From Rhizobium sp. 007 (lineage in GTDB: Bacteria; Pseudomonadota; Alphaproteobacteria; Rhizobiales; Rhizobiaceae), in contig NZ_CP064187.1 in NCBI RefSeq assembly GCF_015353075.1, positions 2,976,001 to 3,040,000 of the forward strand: a DNA stretch of 64,000 bases, written 5' to 3'. A program made the position numbers and the translations under genes. This document shows, piece by piece, positions 27,116 to 34,888 of the stretch. The stretch's first letter is position 1. The number at the start of each line of letters is the position of its first letter. The notes beneath the pieces were generated by a model. It was not told the DNA's origin. It saw only the letters and a program-made list of their open reading frames with translations, and did not search any database.

Positions 27116-28215
27116 GTTTCGGCCATTTCGACATGGCTACGCATGAAATTCAGTCGCTCCATGATCGGCGCATCGGAAAAGCGGAACAGGTCGAATTGCG
27201 TTTCGGCTTGAAGCGACCAGGGAATCCAGGACGGGATCACGAAAATATCTCCGATATCCAGCTTATGCGTAACACCGCCGATCACGGCCGCGCCCTTACC
27301 GTCGAAGACCTGGAACACGGTCGAGCCCACCTCGCGGCGCGGCGGCGTGTCGGTGCCCGCGCGCAAGCGGTGGAATTCGCAGCGGATGGTCGACATGACA
27401 TCGCCTCCGGTCGTGGGGTTGACGTAGCGGATGGCAGCATGACCTTGCTCGACGGTCGCGGGCTGGCCTTCTTCCTCAAGAAGCAGCTGCTCTGTCAGCG
27501 CGCGGTCCGTATGTTCCCAGCGATAGGCGCCGATCGGCGAAGCAACCGTATCCCGCAGGCCCGACAGCGGGCGAAGGCCCGGATGGCACCAGAGCCGCTC
27601 TCCCCGCGAGAAGCGCGGCGTCGCGTAGTCCGTCACCCGGTCGGAACCGAATTCGAAGAAGCCTACATCGTTCTGTTGCGCAAACGGAATATCGAGCCCG
27701 TCGATCCAGGCCATCGGCTTGTCGGTATCGTTGTGATGGCCGTGAAAATGCCAGCCGGGCGTCAGAAGCAGGTCGCCCCGGCTCATGCGTACGGGATCGC
27801 CGTTCACCACCGTCCAGACGCCTTCGCCTTCGACCACGAAGCGGAAGGCGTTTTGCGCATGGCGATGCTCAGGCGCCGTCTCACGCGGGCCGAGATACTG
27901 GATCGCGGCCCAGAGCGTGGGGCTGACATAAGCATGTCCACCAAGGCCCGGATTGGCAAGGCCGATGGCCCGCCGTTCGCCGCCACGGCCCACGGGCACC
28001 AGGTCCCCCGATGTCTGGGCGAGCGGCAGGAGATCGGCCCATTTCCACACATGCGGGACAGCCTTGGGCTTCGGATGACGCGGCATGAGATCGCCGAGCT
28101 GTGTCCAGAGCGGCATCAGATGCATCGCCTCGAAGCCCTCATACAGCGCGCGCAATTCCGGCGTATCATCAGGCTGCATCGCATTGGCCGGCTTGCCGTG
28201 GATCTCATCATGCAT
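27112..28215 (-). CDS. Gentisate 1,2-dioxygenase
   Basis: A 367-residue bicupin iron(II) dioxygenase that opens gentisate to maleylpyruvate. The N-terminal cupin has APEHRHAQNAFRFVVEGEGV with metal-binding His residues and TPGWHFHGHHNDTDKPMAWI; the C-terminal cupin has GSTVFQVFDGKGAAVIGG and IFVIPSWIPWSL. Length matches GDOs (350-370). The start at 28215 is preceded by ACGGAGGATAT. It lies in an operon with two isomerases and a fumarylpyruvate hydrolase, giving the full lower gentisate pathway. Confidence 0.93.
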   Translation of the reverse strand: MHDEIHGKPANAMQPDDTPELRALYEGFEAMHLMPLWTQLGDLMPRHPKPKAVPHVWKWADLLPLAQTSGDLVPVGRGGERRAIGLANPGLGGHAYVSPTLWAAIQYLGPRETAPEHRHAQNAFRFVVEGEGVWTVVNGDPVRMSRGDLLLTPGWHFHGHHNDTDKPMAWIDGLDIPFAQQNDVGFFEFGSDRVTDYATPRFSRGERLWCHPGLRPLSGLRDTVASPIGAYRWEHTDRALTEQLLLEEEGQPATVEQGHAAIRYVNPTTGGDVMSTIRCEFHRLRAGTDTPPRREVGSTVFQVFDGKGAAVIGGVTHKLDIGDIFVIPSWIPWSLQAETQFDLFRFSDAPIMERLNFMRSHVEMAET

Positions 28216-28238
28216 GGCATATCCTCCGTTTCACGGTC

Positions 28239-28886
28239 TCAGGCCGCATCGGGTTGCCGGGGCGGCGCGGCGTTGCTGAACGCCGGTATTGTGTCGAGGC
28301 GCGCGAAAATCCGTTGGATGGTCGGCCAGGCCGACGTGGCGATCCCGAAGCGCTGATTGTTCCAGACCTGCGCATAAAGGCAGATGTCGGCGAGGCCCGG
28401 CACGTCGCCGTGGCAGAAGGCGCCGGTGCGCGGATGGCAAGCCAGCATCGTCTCAAGCGCGTCGAACGTCGTCGCCACCCAATGGGTGAACCATTCCTTC
28501 TGGCCATCCTCGCTCGCGCCGAAGCGGTCGGCGAGATAGCCGAGCACGCGCAGATTGTTCAGCGGGTGGATTTCGCAGGCGATCATATAGGCAAGCGCAC
28601 GCACCCGTGCCCGCCCATCCGGATCGGTGGGCAGCAACGCGGGCGTGGGATGCGTCTCCTCCAGCCATTCGATGATGGCGAGCGATTGCGTCAGAAAGCT
28701 TGCGTCTTCCCGCTCCAGAACAGGCACGAGACCCTGGGGGTTCATCGCCAGATATTCGGGCTTTCGCGTATCGCCACGGCGCAGGACATAGGGGACATAA
28801 TCATAGGCCAACCCCTTGAGATTGAGCGCTGCGCGCAGCCGCGTCGATGTCGAGGAGCGGAAGAAATTGTGGAGCTTGAGGACCAT
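28239..28886 (-). CDS. maiA: Zeta-class GST: maleylpyruvate/maleylacetoacetate isomerase
   Basis: A 215-residue glutathione S-transferase-fold protein. The zeta-class active site SSTSTRLRAALNLKGL (Ser-rich SS.C-type motif, here SSTS) is at residues 10-25, NPQGLVPVLE in the thioredoxin-like domain, and EIHPLNNLRVLGYL in the helical domain. It isomerises maleylpyruvate (or maleylacetoacetate) with glutathione, the same step as the broken DinB-type enzyme two genes downstream. Start 28886 is 2 bases after the upstream gene's stop; the 21-residue longer frame is rejected. Confidence 0.88.
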   Translation of the reverse strand: MVLKLHNFFRSSTSTRLRAALNLKGLAYDYVPYVLRRGDTRKPEYLAMNPQGLVPVLEREDASFLTQSLAIIEWLEETHPTPALLPTDPDGRARVRALAYMIACEIHPLNNLRVLGYLADRFGASEDGQKEWFTHWVATTFDALETMLACHPRTGAFCHGDVPGLADICLYAQVWNNQRFGIATSAWPTIQRIFARLDTIPAFSNAAPPRQPDAA

Positions 28887-28888
28887 TT

Positions 28889-29584
28889 TCAGTCCCTCGG
28901 CCCGATCGTGGTGGAAATCTCGCCCAGACCCTTGATGCTCACGGTGCAAACATCACCCGGCACCAGCGGACCGACCCCGGCCGGCGTTCCCGTCATGATG
29001 AGATCGCCGGGCGCAAGCGCGATCGAATGCGAGAGATAGGAAATGACTTCCGGAACCGACCATATCAGTTCGGCCAGATCCGCATCCTGCTTGACCACGC
29101 CATTGACCGCAAGCCGGATCGACCCCTTCGCGGGATGCCCCGTCTCCGATACCGCATGCACCGGGCCGATAATGGCGGAGCGGTCGAACGCCTTGCCGAA
29201 ATCCCAGGGCCGGCCCACGTCACGCGCGGCCAATTGTAGGTCGCGCCGCGTCAGATCATTGCCGACAGCATAGCCCCAGATGTGATCGAGCGCGTCCGCC
29301 TCCGCTATGTTGCATCCACCCTTGCCGATCGCCACGACCAGCTCGGCCTCGTAGTGGAAATTCTCGGTCTGGGGCGGATAGGCCACGGTTTCACCGGAAT
29401 CGACCACGGCATCCGCCGGCTTGCTGAAGAAGAATGGCGGCTCCCGGTCAGGGTCCTTGCCCATTTCGCGCGCATGCGCCTCATAATTGCGGCCGACGCA
29501 GAATATCCTGCGTACCGGAAATCTGGCATCCGATCCGGCGACGGCGACGGTGGGGGTGGCAGGAGCGGGTAGGACCAGGGTCAT
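28889..29584 (-). CDS. Fumarylpyruvate hydrolase (FAH family)
   Basis: A 231-residue fumarylacetoacetase-family hydrolase. The conserved core includes IFCVGRNYEAHAREMG, PFFFSKPADAVV, FHYEAELVVAIGKGG (the acidic metal ligands) and GYAVGNDLTRRDLQ, with IMTGTPAGVGPLVPGD near the end. It splits fumarylpyruvate to fumarate and pyruvate as the last gentisate-pathway step. The start is preceded by AAGGAAAGATAG. Directly upstream of the GST isomerase gene, in pathway order. Confidence 0.9.
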   Translation of the reverse strand: MTLVLPAPATPTVAVAGSDARFPVRRIFCVGRNYEAHAREMGKDPDREPPFFFSKPADAVVDSGETVAYPPQTENFHYEAELVVAIGKGGCNIAEADALDHIWGYAVGNDLTRRDLQLAARDVGRPWDFGKAFDRSAIIGPVHAVSETGHPAKGSIRLAVNGVVKQDADLAELIWSVPEVISYLSHSIALAPGDLIMTGTPAGVGPLVPGDVCTVSIKGLGEISTTIGPRD

Positions 29585-29612
29585 CTATCTTTCCTTGTTG
29601 GTTGCAGTTCTG

Positions 29613-29634
29613 GCTCCGCGGTGATCCGCGGAGC
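29613..29634. repeat. Perfect hairpin between the hydrolase and FAH genes
   Basis: The arms GCTCCGCGG and CCGCGGAGC surround TGAT, in the gap between two leftward genes. There is no T-tract on the minus strand, so it may be an intra-operon processing or stability element rather than a terminator. Confidence 0.5.
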
Positions 29635-29662
29635 GTTTGGGCTTTCGCCTATGTTTGCGGCT

Positions 29663-30387
29663 TCAATCCCGCCCGGCTTCCATGATCTTCTCGCCCAGCA
29701 GCACGGGCGCCGTTACATGCGTCGAATGACTGCCGGGCATGCTGACCAGACGGTAGAGCCGAGCTTTTCCGAAAGACGCGGATGGAAGGGTAGCGACTGC
29801 GGCAGCGACGCATCTTCCGTGCAGTGCAGGAAGGACTTGCCGATCATGAGCTCCGCCGGGTTCTTCGAGAGCCTGATCCTGTCGTTCATCGTGTTGAAGG
29901 GCTGGGCGTTGAGGCTGTCGAAGAGCGACTGCGCCTGCTCCTCCGTTCCGTCGTTGATGAAGGCTTCACGCAGGATCGGATAGGGAAACAAAACTTCGCC
30001 GGTCTCGCCGGCAAGCTGCGGAAACAGCGCCTGATAATGCGGCGGGCACATATCGATCAGGCTTTCGCCATTGTTGGGCACGAGGGCGCTGAAATAGACG
30101 AGACGACGCACACGTCCCGGACCCAACCGGTCGGCTGCCCCGGTGATGGCAATGCCGCCCCAGCTGTGGCCGACCAGAACCGCGTCCTGAATGTCGTTTT
30201 CCTCGAAGAACGCCACGAGGGAGTCGATCGCATCGTCCAGTGTCACGGCCTTGCGGTCGTCTCCCGGCCGGTTGCCCTTCAGCGTCGGGCAGTGGACGGT
30301 ATGCCCGGCTGCGCGAATGGGCGCGGCGCAAGCCTCAAAATGGCTGCCATCATGACATGCGCCATGGACAAGTACATACGTTCCCAT
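29663..30387 (-). pseudogene. Alpha/beta hydrolase (salicylate-esterase-like), frameshifted at the catalytic His
   Basis: From ATG 30387 the minus strand encodes a small MES/HNL-type alpha/beta hydrolase: YVLVHGACHDGSHFEACAAP (oxyanion region) and AVLVGHSWGGIAITGAADRL (nucleophile GHSWG). The frame then runs into a stop at 29713. One base change in frame near 29758 restores LYRLVSMPGSHSTHVTAPVL, with the expected catalytic His, and LGEKIMEAGRD to TGA 29663-29665. As given, the protein lacks its catalytic His. Location in the salicylate operon suggests hydrolysis of a salicylate ester; that is inference. The long frame from 30417 adds only a few residues. Confidence 0.75.
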
Positions 30388-30413
30388 GGTCTCCCCTCCT
30401 CTGGTCATACGCT

Positions 30414-33167
30414 TCAAAGTCCGATTGCAGCATCTTGCCGCACCGGCATCGCAGCCAGTGCCTGGCGATCGATCTTCCCTGTTCCGGTCTTCGGCAGGTC
30501 GGCGACATAATCCACGATGCGCGGATATTTGTAGGGCTGCAGCCGCGTCTTCACATAGGCGCGCAACGCATCCGACTGCACTTCAGTCGCGGCGCGCCCC
30601 TCCCTCAGCCTGATCACGGCCCGCAGCGTCATTCGGCGGTCTTCGAGTTGATGGGCCATGACCGCGCATTCATGGACATCGGGATGCTCGTTGAGACAGC
30701 GTTCAACCTCAAGCGGCCAGACCCATTGGCCCGAAACCTTGATAAGCTCGTCGGCGCGGCCCTGGAAATAATAGTAACCGTCAACCTCGATGAAGCGGTC
30801 GCCGGTATAGATCCAGTCGCCCCGCATCGTCTCCTTCGTCTTGTCGGACCGGTTCCAGTAAGACGGAGCGGAAGAATCGCCCCGCACGAACATGACGCCC
30901 TCCTCTCCGGGCTCTGGCACCCTGCCATCCGGCGTCTCGAGCCGGATTTCGTAGCCCGGCACCCGCGCGCCGGCCGAACCGATGCGGTGATCGGAAAGGC
31001 TGTTCGAGAGGTAGATGTGAAGCAGTTCGGTCGACCCCAGTCCCTCGGTCGGACCATGGCCGGTCAGACTTTTCCAGGCGTCGTAAATATCCTGCGACAG
31101 GATTTCCGCCGCCGACATCGATTGCCGGAGCGAACTCAGATCGCGCGTCCCGACATTTTCCGTCCGCGCCAGCGCCGTATAAAGCGTCGGCAATCCGAAG
31201 AGCACCGTCGGCCGGTATTTTTCGATCATGTCGAGCACCGCGTCGGGCCTCGGCTGGCCCGGCATCAGAAGCGTAGTCGCGCCGATCGAAAACGGGAATG
31301 TGAGGGCGTTGCCGAAGCCATAGGCAAAGAAGATCTTCGGGACGGAGAAGCAAATGTCATCCTCGGCGAGCTTGAGCGCATGCTTGCCAAAGGAGGCCTG
31401 CGTATAGGCCATGTCATGGTGGAGGTGGACGATCCCCTTGGGCCTCCCCGTCGAACCCGAGGAATACATCCAGAAGGCCATGTCCTCTGGCCCGGTATCG
31501 GCGCAATCGAGCGTGTCGGGCTGCCCAGCAAGAAAGTCCGCCGCCGCGATGCGCCCTTCACCATCCGCCGCGCCATTGACGATCACCACCCGCTCGAGCG
31601 TCGTGCCGTGTAGCGCCTCGCCCTCAAAGCGCCTCGCAAGCGCTGCTTCGCACAGCGCGATCTTCGCGCCCGTGTCCTGAAGGAAGAAATTCAGCACATC
31701 GGCCGTGGTCTGGGTGTTGAGCAGGACCGGCACGAAGCCAGCTCGGACTGCTCCGAAGAAGGCAGCCGGATAGACAGGCGTGTCGTCGAGGAAGAACGGA
31801 ATCCGGTCGCCACGCTTAAGCCCAGCGGCGATGAAGGCATTCCCCCAGCGTGCCGCCTCGGCCACCAACTCGGCATAGGTCAGCGATCCCGCCGGGCCGA
31901 TCAGCGCAAGCTTGTCCGGATTGCGGAAGAGATTGTCCCAGAGGATTGAAGAACAATTCGGATGGTCCTCCCGCCTGAAGCCGACCTCCGTAGCACCCGC
32001 GTTATCGTGGCCGACGGGATCGACGATATTGCCGCCGCCCTTCTCCGCATCGTATCTTGCCATGAAGCCGGGAGCCATCCGGCGCAGCCTGTCCATATCG
32101 ACACGGCCCGAGCGCATCAGATAGTCGAGCCCGAAATCGACCGGCGACAGATCCATCTTGGCGGCAAAATTCTCATACCATGTGGCGGACGTGTTGGCGG
32201 CATCGACGATCTTCCTGGCAATCGGCTGGCGCTCCGCCTGATAGGCAGCCAATGCCTCTTCGACATCGTCGTGAGACGAGAGTGCCCGGACAAGCGCGAT
32301 GGCATCCTCCATGGCAAGCCGCGTGCCGGAGCCGATGGAGAAGTGGGCGGTATGAGCGGCATCCCCGAGAAGCACGTGACGGCCGACTACCCAGTTTTCG
32401 CACCAGAGACGAGGAAACTGCCGCCAGGTGGACTTATTGGTGATCAGCGGCGCGCCATCAAGAAGATCGGCGAAGATCGCCTCGCAGGCCCGCGCGCTCT
32501 CGGCCTCGTCCATGGCCGCAAAGCCATAGGCCTGGAATGTGGCGTCGTCGCATTCGACGATGAAGGTACTGCGATCGGGCTGATAGCGGTAGTGATGCGC
32601 ATTGAACGCACCCCTCTGCATTTTCACGAAAGTCTGGGTCAGGGTGTCGAAAGGCCGTTCCGTGCCGAACCAGGCAAAATGATTGCTGAAATGCTCGATC
32701 GTCGGCGCAAAGTCCGCCTGGTTGGACCGCCGCACCAGCGAGTTCAGCCCGTCGGCGCCGATGATCAGGTCGGCCTGCACTTCGTCCAGCGATTCGATCA
32801 GATGTGAAAAACGGATTTCGACGCCGAGGGCTTCTGCGCGCTTGCGCAGGACCTCGATCAGTTCCAGCCGCCCGATGGCCGAGAAACCGACGCCATCGAG
32901 GACGGCCTGCCCACCGGGAAGGTTCAAGGTCATGTTGCGCCAGCGCTCCATGGCGGGCGTGACGAGATCATGCGTTTCCGGATCATCCGCCTTCAGGAAA
33001 TCCAGCGCCTGATCGGAAAAGACTACACCGAATCCGAAGGTCGCACCTTCAGGATTCTGTTCCGTCACGCGGAGGCGCAGATGCGGCATGGCACGCCGCA
33101 AGAGGATTGCGGTGTAGAGCCCCGCAGGGCCTCCCCCCAGTATCTCCACGCTGGACAGTTGCGACAT
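30414..33167 (-). CDS. Bifunctional salicylyl-CoA 5-hydroxylase / salicylate-CoA ligase fusion
   Basis: A 917-residue fusion. Residues 1 to about 390 are a FAD-dependent aromatic monooxygenase: ILGGGPAGLYTAILLRRAM (FAD dinucleotide fold), LIIGADGLNSLVRRS, and VLLGDAAHTAHFSIGSGTRL near 268, resembling salicylyl-CoA 5-hydroxylases. Residues about 405-917 are an adenylate-forming ligase of the benzoate-CoA ligase type: YSSGSTGRPKGIVHLHHD (P-loop, about 570), GLGSTELLHIYLSNS, DWIYTGDRFIEVDGYYYFQG and the C-terminal PKTGTGKIDRQAL lysine. Together they would make salicylyl-CoA and hydroxylate it to gentisyl-CoA. The start at 33167 has GGGAGGAAAC upstream; the long frame to 33446 overlaps the divergent gene. 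It is the first gene of the leftward operon. Confidence 0.88.
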   Translation of the reverse strand: MSQLSSVEILGGGPAGLYTAILLRRAMPHLRLRVTEQNPEGATFGFGVVFSDQALDFLKADDPETHDLVTPAMERWRNMTLNLPGGQAVLDGVGFSAIGRLELIEVLRKRAEALGVEIRFSHLIESLDEVQADLIIGADGLNSLVRRSNQADFAPTIEHFSNHFAWFGTERPFDTLTQTFVKMQRGAFNAHHYRYQPDRSTFIVECDDATFQAYGFAAMDEAESARACEAIFADLLDGAPLITNKSTWRQFPRLWCENWVVGRHVLLGDAAHTAHFSIGSGTRLAMEDAIALVRALSSHDDVEEALAAYQAERQPIARKIVDAANTSATWYENFAAKMDLSPVDFGLDYLMRSGRVDMDRLRRMAPGFMARYDAEKGGGNIVDPVGHDNAGATEVGFRREDHPNCSSILWDNLFRNPDKLALIGPAGSLTYAELVAEAARWGNAFIAAGLKRGDRIPFFLDDTPVYPAAFFGAVRAGFVPVLLNTQTTADVLNFFLQDTGAKIALCEAALARRFEGEALHGTTLERVVIVNGAADGEGRIAAADFLAGQPDTLDCADTGPEDMAFWMYSSGSTGRPKGIVHLHHDMAYTQASFGKHALKLAEDDICFSVPKIFFAYGFGNALTFPFSIGATTLLMPGQPRPDAVLDMIEKYRPTVLFGLPTLYTALARTENVGTRDLSSLRQSMSAAEILSQDIYDAWKSLTGHGPTEGLGSTELLHIYLSNSLSDHRIGSAGARVPGYEIRLETPDGRVPEPGEEGVMFVRGDSSAPSYWNRSDKTKETMRGDWIYTGDRFIEVDGYYYFQGRADELIKVSGQWVWPLEVERCLNEHPDVHECAVMAHQLEDRRMTLRAVIRLREGRAATEVQSDALRAYVKTRLQPYKYPRIVDYVADLPKTGTGKIDRQALAAMPVRQDAAIGL

Positions 33168-33214
33168 GTTTCCTCCCAAAGTCACTCGACAGTTCCCGAT
33201 CCTGATGATAGATA

Positions 33215-33254
33215 TTTTTCCACACAGTGCAACTAGTTTCATACAGTGGAAAAA
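33215..33254. promoter_or_regulatory. Inverted repeat in the divergent promoter (candidate IclR site)
   Basis: TTTTTCCAC (33215-33223) and GTGGAAAAA (33246-33254) are perfect complements 22 bases apart, and ACAGTG occurs just inside both arms. The site fills the 86-base gap between the fusion gene and the thioesterase. The IclR gene lies two genes away and is the likely ligand-responsive regulator. The right arm touches the thioesterase ATG. Confidence 0.5.
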
Positions 33255-33664
33255 TGAGAAGCGTACATGTGCTTGAATATTCGGTGAGTTTTGGCGACTG
33301 CGATCCGGCGGGGATCGTTTTCTACCCCCGGACCTACGCTTGGTTTGACCGCGCCTTCCACGACTGGTTGCGTAACTTTGGGGGCCATGGAAAAATCTGC
33401 CAAACCCTCGGCGCGGTCGGCATCGGCCTCCTGGAAGCAAAGGCACAGTTCCGCAGGCCTATGCGCGACGGCGACCGGCTTCGCATCGCGCTTTCCATCG
33501 AGGAGTGGGGCCGCAAAACCCTGCGGCTCGGCTATGAGATCACGGTAGCAGGCGAGGTCGCGGCTGTGGGCGGCGAGGTCCGGGGCCTGTTCAAGCCGGC
33601 GGGCGATGCTATTGTCGCCAGCGAAATAGAGGTACTGCGCATATTACTAGGTGAAGATGGATAA
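33254..33664 (+). CDS. Acyl-CoA thioesterase (probable gentisyl-CoA thioesterase)
   Basis: A 136-residue hotdog-fold protein of the 4-hydroxybenzoyl-CoA thioesterase family. The active-site segment SVSFGDCDPAGIVFYPRTYA carries the conserved catalytic Asp (DPAGIVFYP), followed by WFDRAFHDWL. It would release gentisate from gentisyl-CoA, closing the CoA route started by the divergent fusion gene. I use ATG 33254; an upstream ATG (33227) would start inside the putative operator. The stop overlaps the start of the IclR gene, implying coupled expression. Confidence 0.85.
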   Translation: MRSVHVLEYSVSFGDCDPAGIVFYPRTYAWFDRAFHDWLRNFGGHGKICQTLGAVGIGLLEAKAQFRRPMRDGDRLRIALSIEEWGRKTLRLGYEITVAGEVAAVGGEVRGLFKPAGDAIVASEIEVLRILLGEDG

Positions 33665-34457
33665 GGACGACGAAAGCGATCGCCAGTCCGGCGGCATCCA
33701 GTCGCTGGACGCGGCGTTGAAGCTCTTGAGCGCGATGGGCGGCTATCTGCGTCCGATGTCGCTGTCGGAACTCGCGCGCGACTGCGGCATGCCACCGAGC
33801 AAGGTGCACCGCTATCTGACGTCATTCCTAAACGCGGGCCTGGTCGTTCAGGCTGGCAAGTCCGGCAAATACGATCTCGGTGAAGGCGCGATCGCGCTCG
33901 GTCTTGCGGCGCTCGCCCGGCATGACTTCGTCAATCGTGCGTCCGACGCTCTTCCGGAGCTCTGCCTCGAATCCGGCCTGACCGTGCTTCTGTCGGTCTG
34001 GGGCACGCATGGTGCGACCGTCGTCCGCTGGGAGCGCGCCGCCACGCCCACGGTCACGTCGATGGGCCTCGGCACCATCCTGCCGCTTCTTAACTCCGCG
34101 ACCGGACGGGCCTTTCTCACCTGGGCTCCGCCGGCGCCGCTTCAGGCGATCCGCGAAGCGGAACTACGCGCCGCACGCAAGGCATCATCCACCGTGAACA
34201 GCCAATTGCGAACGGAGCAGGACATCGACAGAATGACCGAGACGTTCCGAATGCGTGGATTCTCATCAGTGGAAGGACGCTTCATTCCCGGCCTCGTTGC
34301 GATTGCCGCACCCATCCTCGATTGGCAGGGTAGAGCCCAATGCGTGATCACCCTCATAGGCACGGACCCCGCAGTGACGGAGCCGGGTTCCGATGCTGTG
34401 CGGAAGCTCATAGGATTCTGCGAGAAACTATCCTTTTCGCCGATAATCACCGGCTGA
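33657..34457 (+). CDS. IclR-family transcriptional regulator
   Basis: A 266-residue IclR-type regulator. The N-terminal winged helix includes SLDAALKLLSAMGGYLRPMS, SELARDCGMPPSKVHRYLTS and GKYDLGEGAIALG; the C-terminal effector domain has TVLLSVWGTHGATVVRWERA and LLNSATGRAFLTW. The start ATG 33657 overlaps the thioesterase end by 8 bases. It probably controls the divergent salicylate/gentisate operon through the inverted repeat at 33215-33254, with salicylate, salicylyl-CoA or gentisate as candidate effectors. Confidence 0.9.
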   Translation: MDKDDESDRQSGGIQSLDAALKLLSAMGGYLRPMSLSELARDCGMPPSKVHRYLTSFLNAGLVVQAGKSGKYDLGEGAIALGLAALARHDFVNRASDALPELCLESGLTVLLSVWGTHGATVVRWERAATPTVTSMGLGTILPLLNSATGRAFLTWAPPAPLQAIREAELRAARKASSTVNSQLRTEQDIDRMTETFRMRGFSSVEGRFIPGLVAIAAPILDWQGRAQCVITLIGTDPAVTEPGSDAVRKLIGFCEKLSFSPIITG

Positions 34458-34729
34458 CGGGCCGCCCCAAATACGCCTTCCGGGGCCGCGACGGCGTGAT
34501 CCAGGCCCTGGCGCCGGCACACATCGTCGAAAGCGGTTCTGCCGACAGAACGACTGCTTGCCTATATTGCAGTCTCCAAATACCCTGGCGGTCTTCGCTT
34601 TACCGGCAGGAGGCGATCTACCTGCGCGACGGCATCCAATCAGCCGGTCGTTGATAGTGCAGTGGATGGGGCATCTGAGCGGCAGCGTATCGTGTGGGAT
34701 CGCAGTTTCGGCCGCTACAGCCTATAGCG

Positions 34730-34750
34730 TGGTTGCGGGGGGCAGGATTT
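34730..34750 (+). repeat. GGTTGCGGG element, copy 3, resembling a tRNA-fMet 3' end (reverse)
   Basis: TGGTTGCGGGGGGCAGGATT closely matches the reverse complement of the 3' end of bacterial initiator tRNA (acceptor stem and T-arm), but only about 20 bases agree and the rest of a tRNA is missing. This could be an attachment-site-like remnant. Confidence 0.45.
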
Positions 34751-34751
34751 A

Positions 34752-34782
34752 ATTATTACTTGCGCTCGCCGCAAGTAATAAT
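34752..34782. repeat. Perfect 13-bp hairpin downstream of the IclR gene
   Basis: The arms ATTATTACTTGCG (34752-34764) and CGCAAGTAATAAT (34770-34782) are perfect around CTCGC. It lies between convergent genes (IclR rightward, Fic leftward) and is AT-rich at its base, so a bidirectional terminator is one reading. It directly abuts the tRNA-like element at 34730-34750. Confidence 0.6.
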
Positions 34783-34888
34783 GGTTGCAGGCTTTGAGAC
34801 GCGAAAACTCCCTTGTTTATCAACGCATTTCAGAGCGCATCTCAACGTTTAGCAGCGATGCCAGCCGTTCTTGGAGGGTCGGAGGGCG

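Larger units (their letters stand above)
34458..34888. other. 431-base intergenic region
   Basis: No convincing gene is seen. It holds a GGTTGCGGG-type element and a perfect hairpin (listed separately). One frame crossing 34460-34654 has no recognisable family. Confidence 0.4.

Noticed and set aside
30240..31613. 457-codon plus-strand frame opposite the ligase module
   Set aside because: Antisense of the adenylate-forming domain, whose signature motifs are clear on the minus strand.
33168..33446. N-terminal extension of the salicylyl-CoA fusion frame
   Set aside because: It would overlap the divergent thioesterase and promoter; GGGAGGAAAC precedes the ATG at 33167, followed directly by the FAD-binding motif.
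34700..34800. Possible tRNA-fMet gene
   Set aside because: Only about 20 bases of the 3' end match; no anticodon arm or D-arm is present, so it is treated as a repeat.
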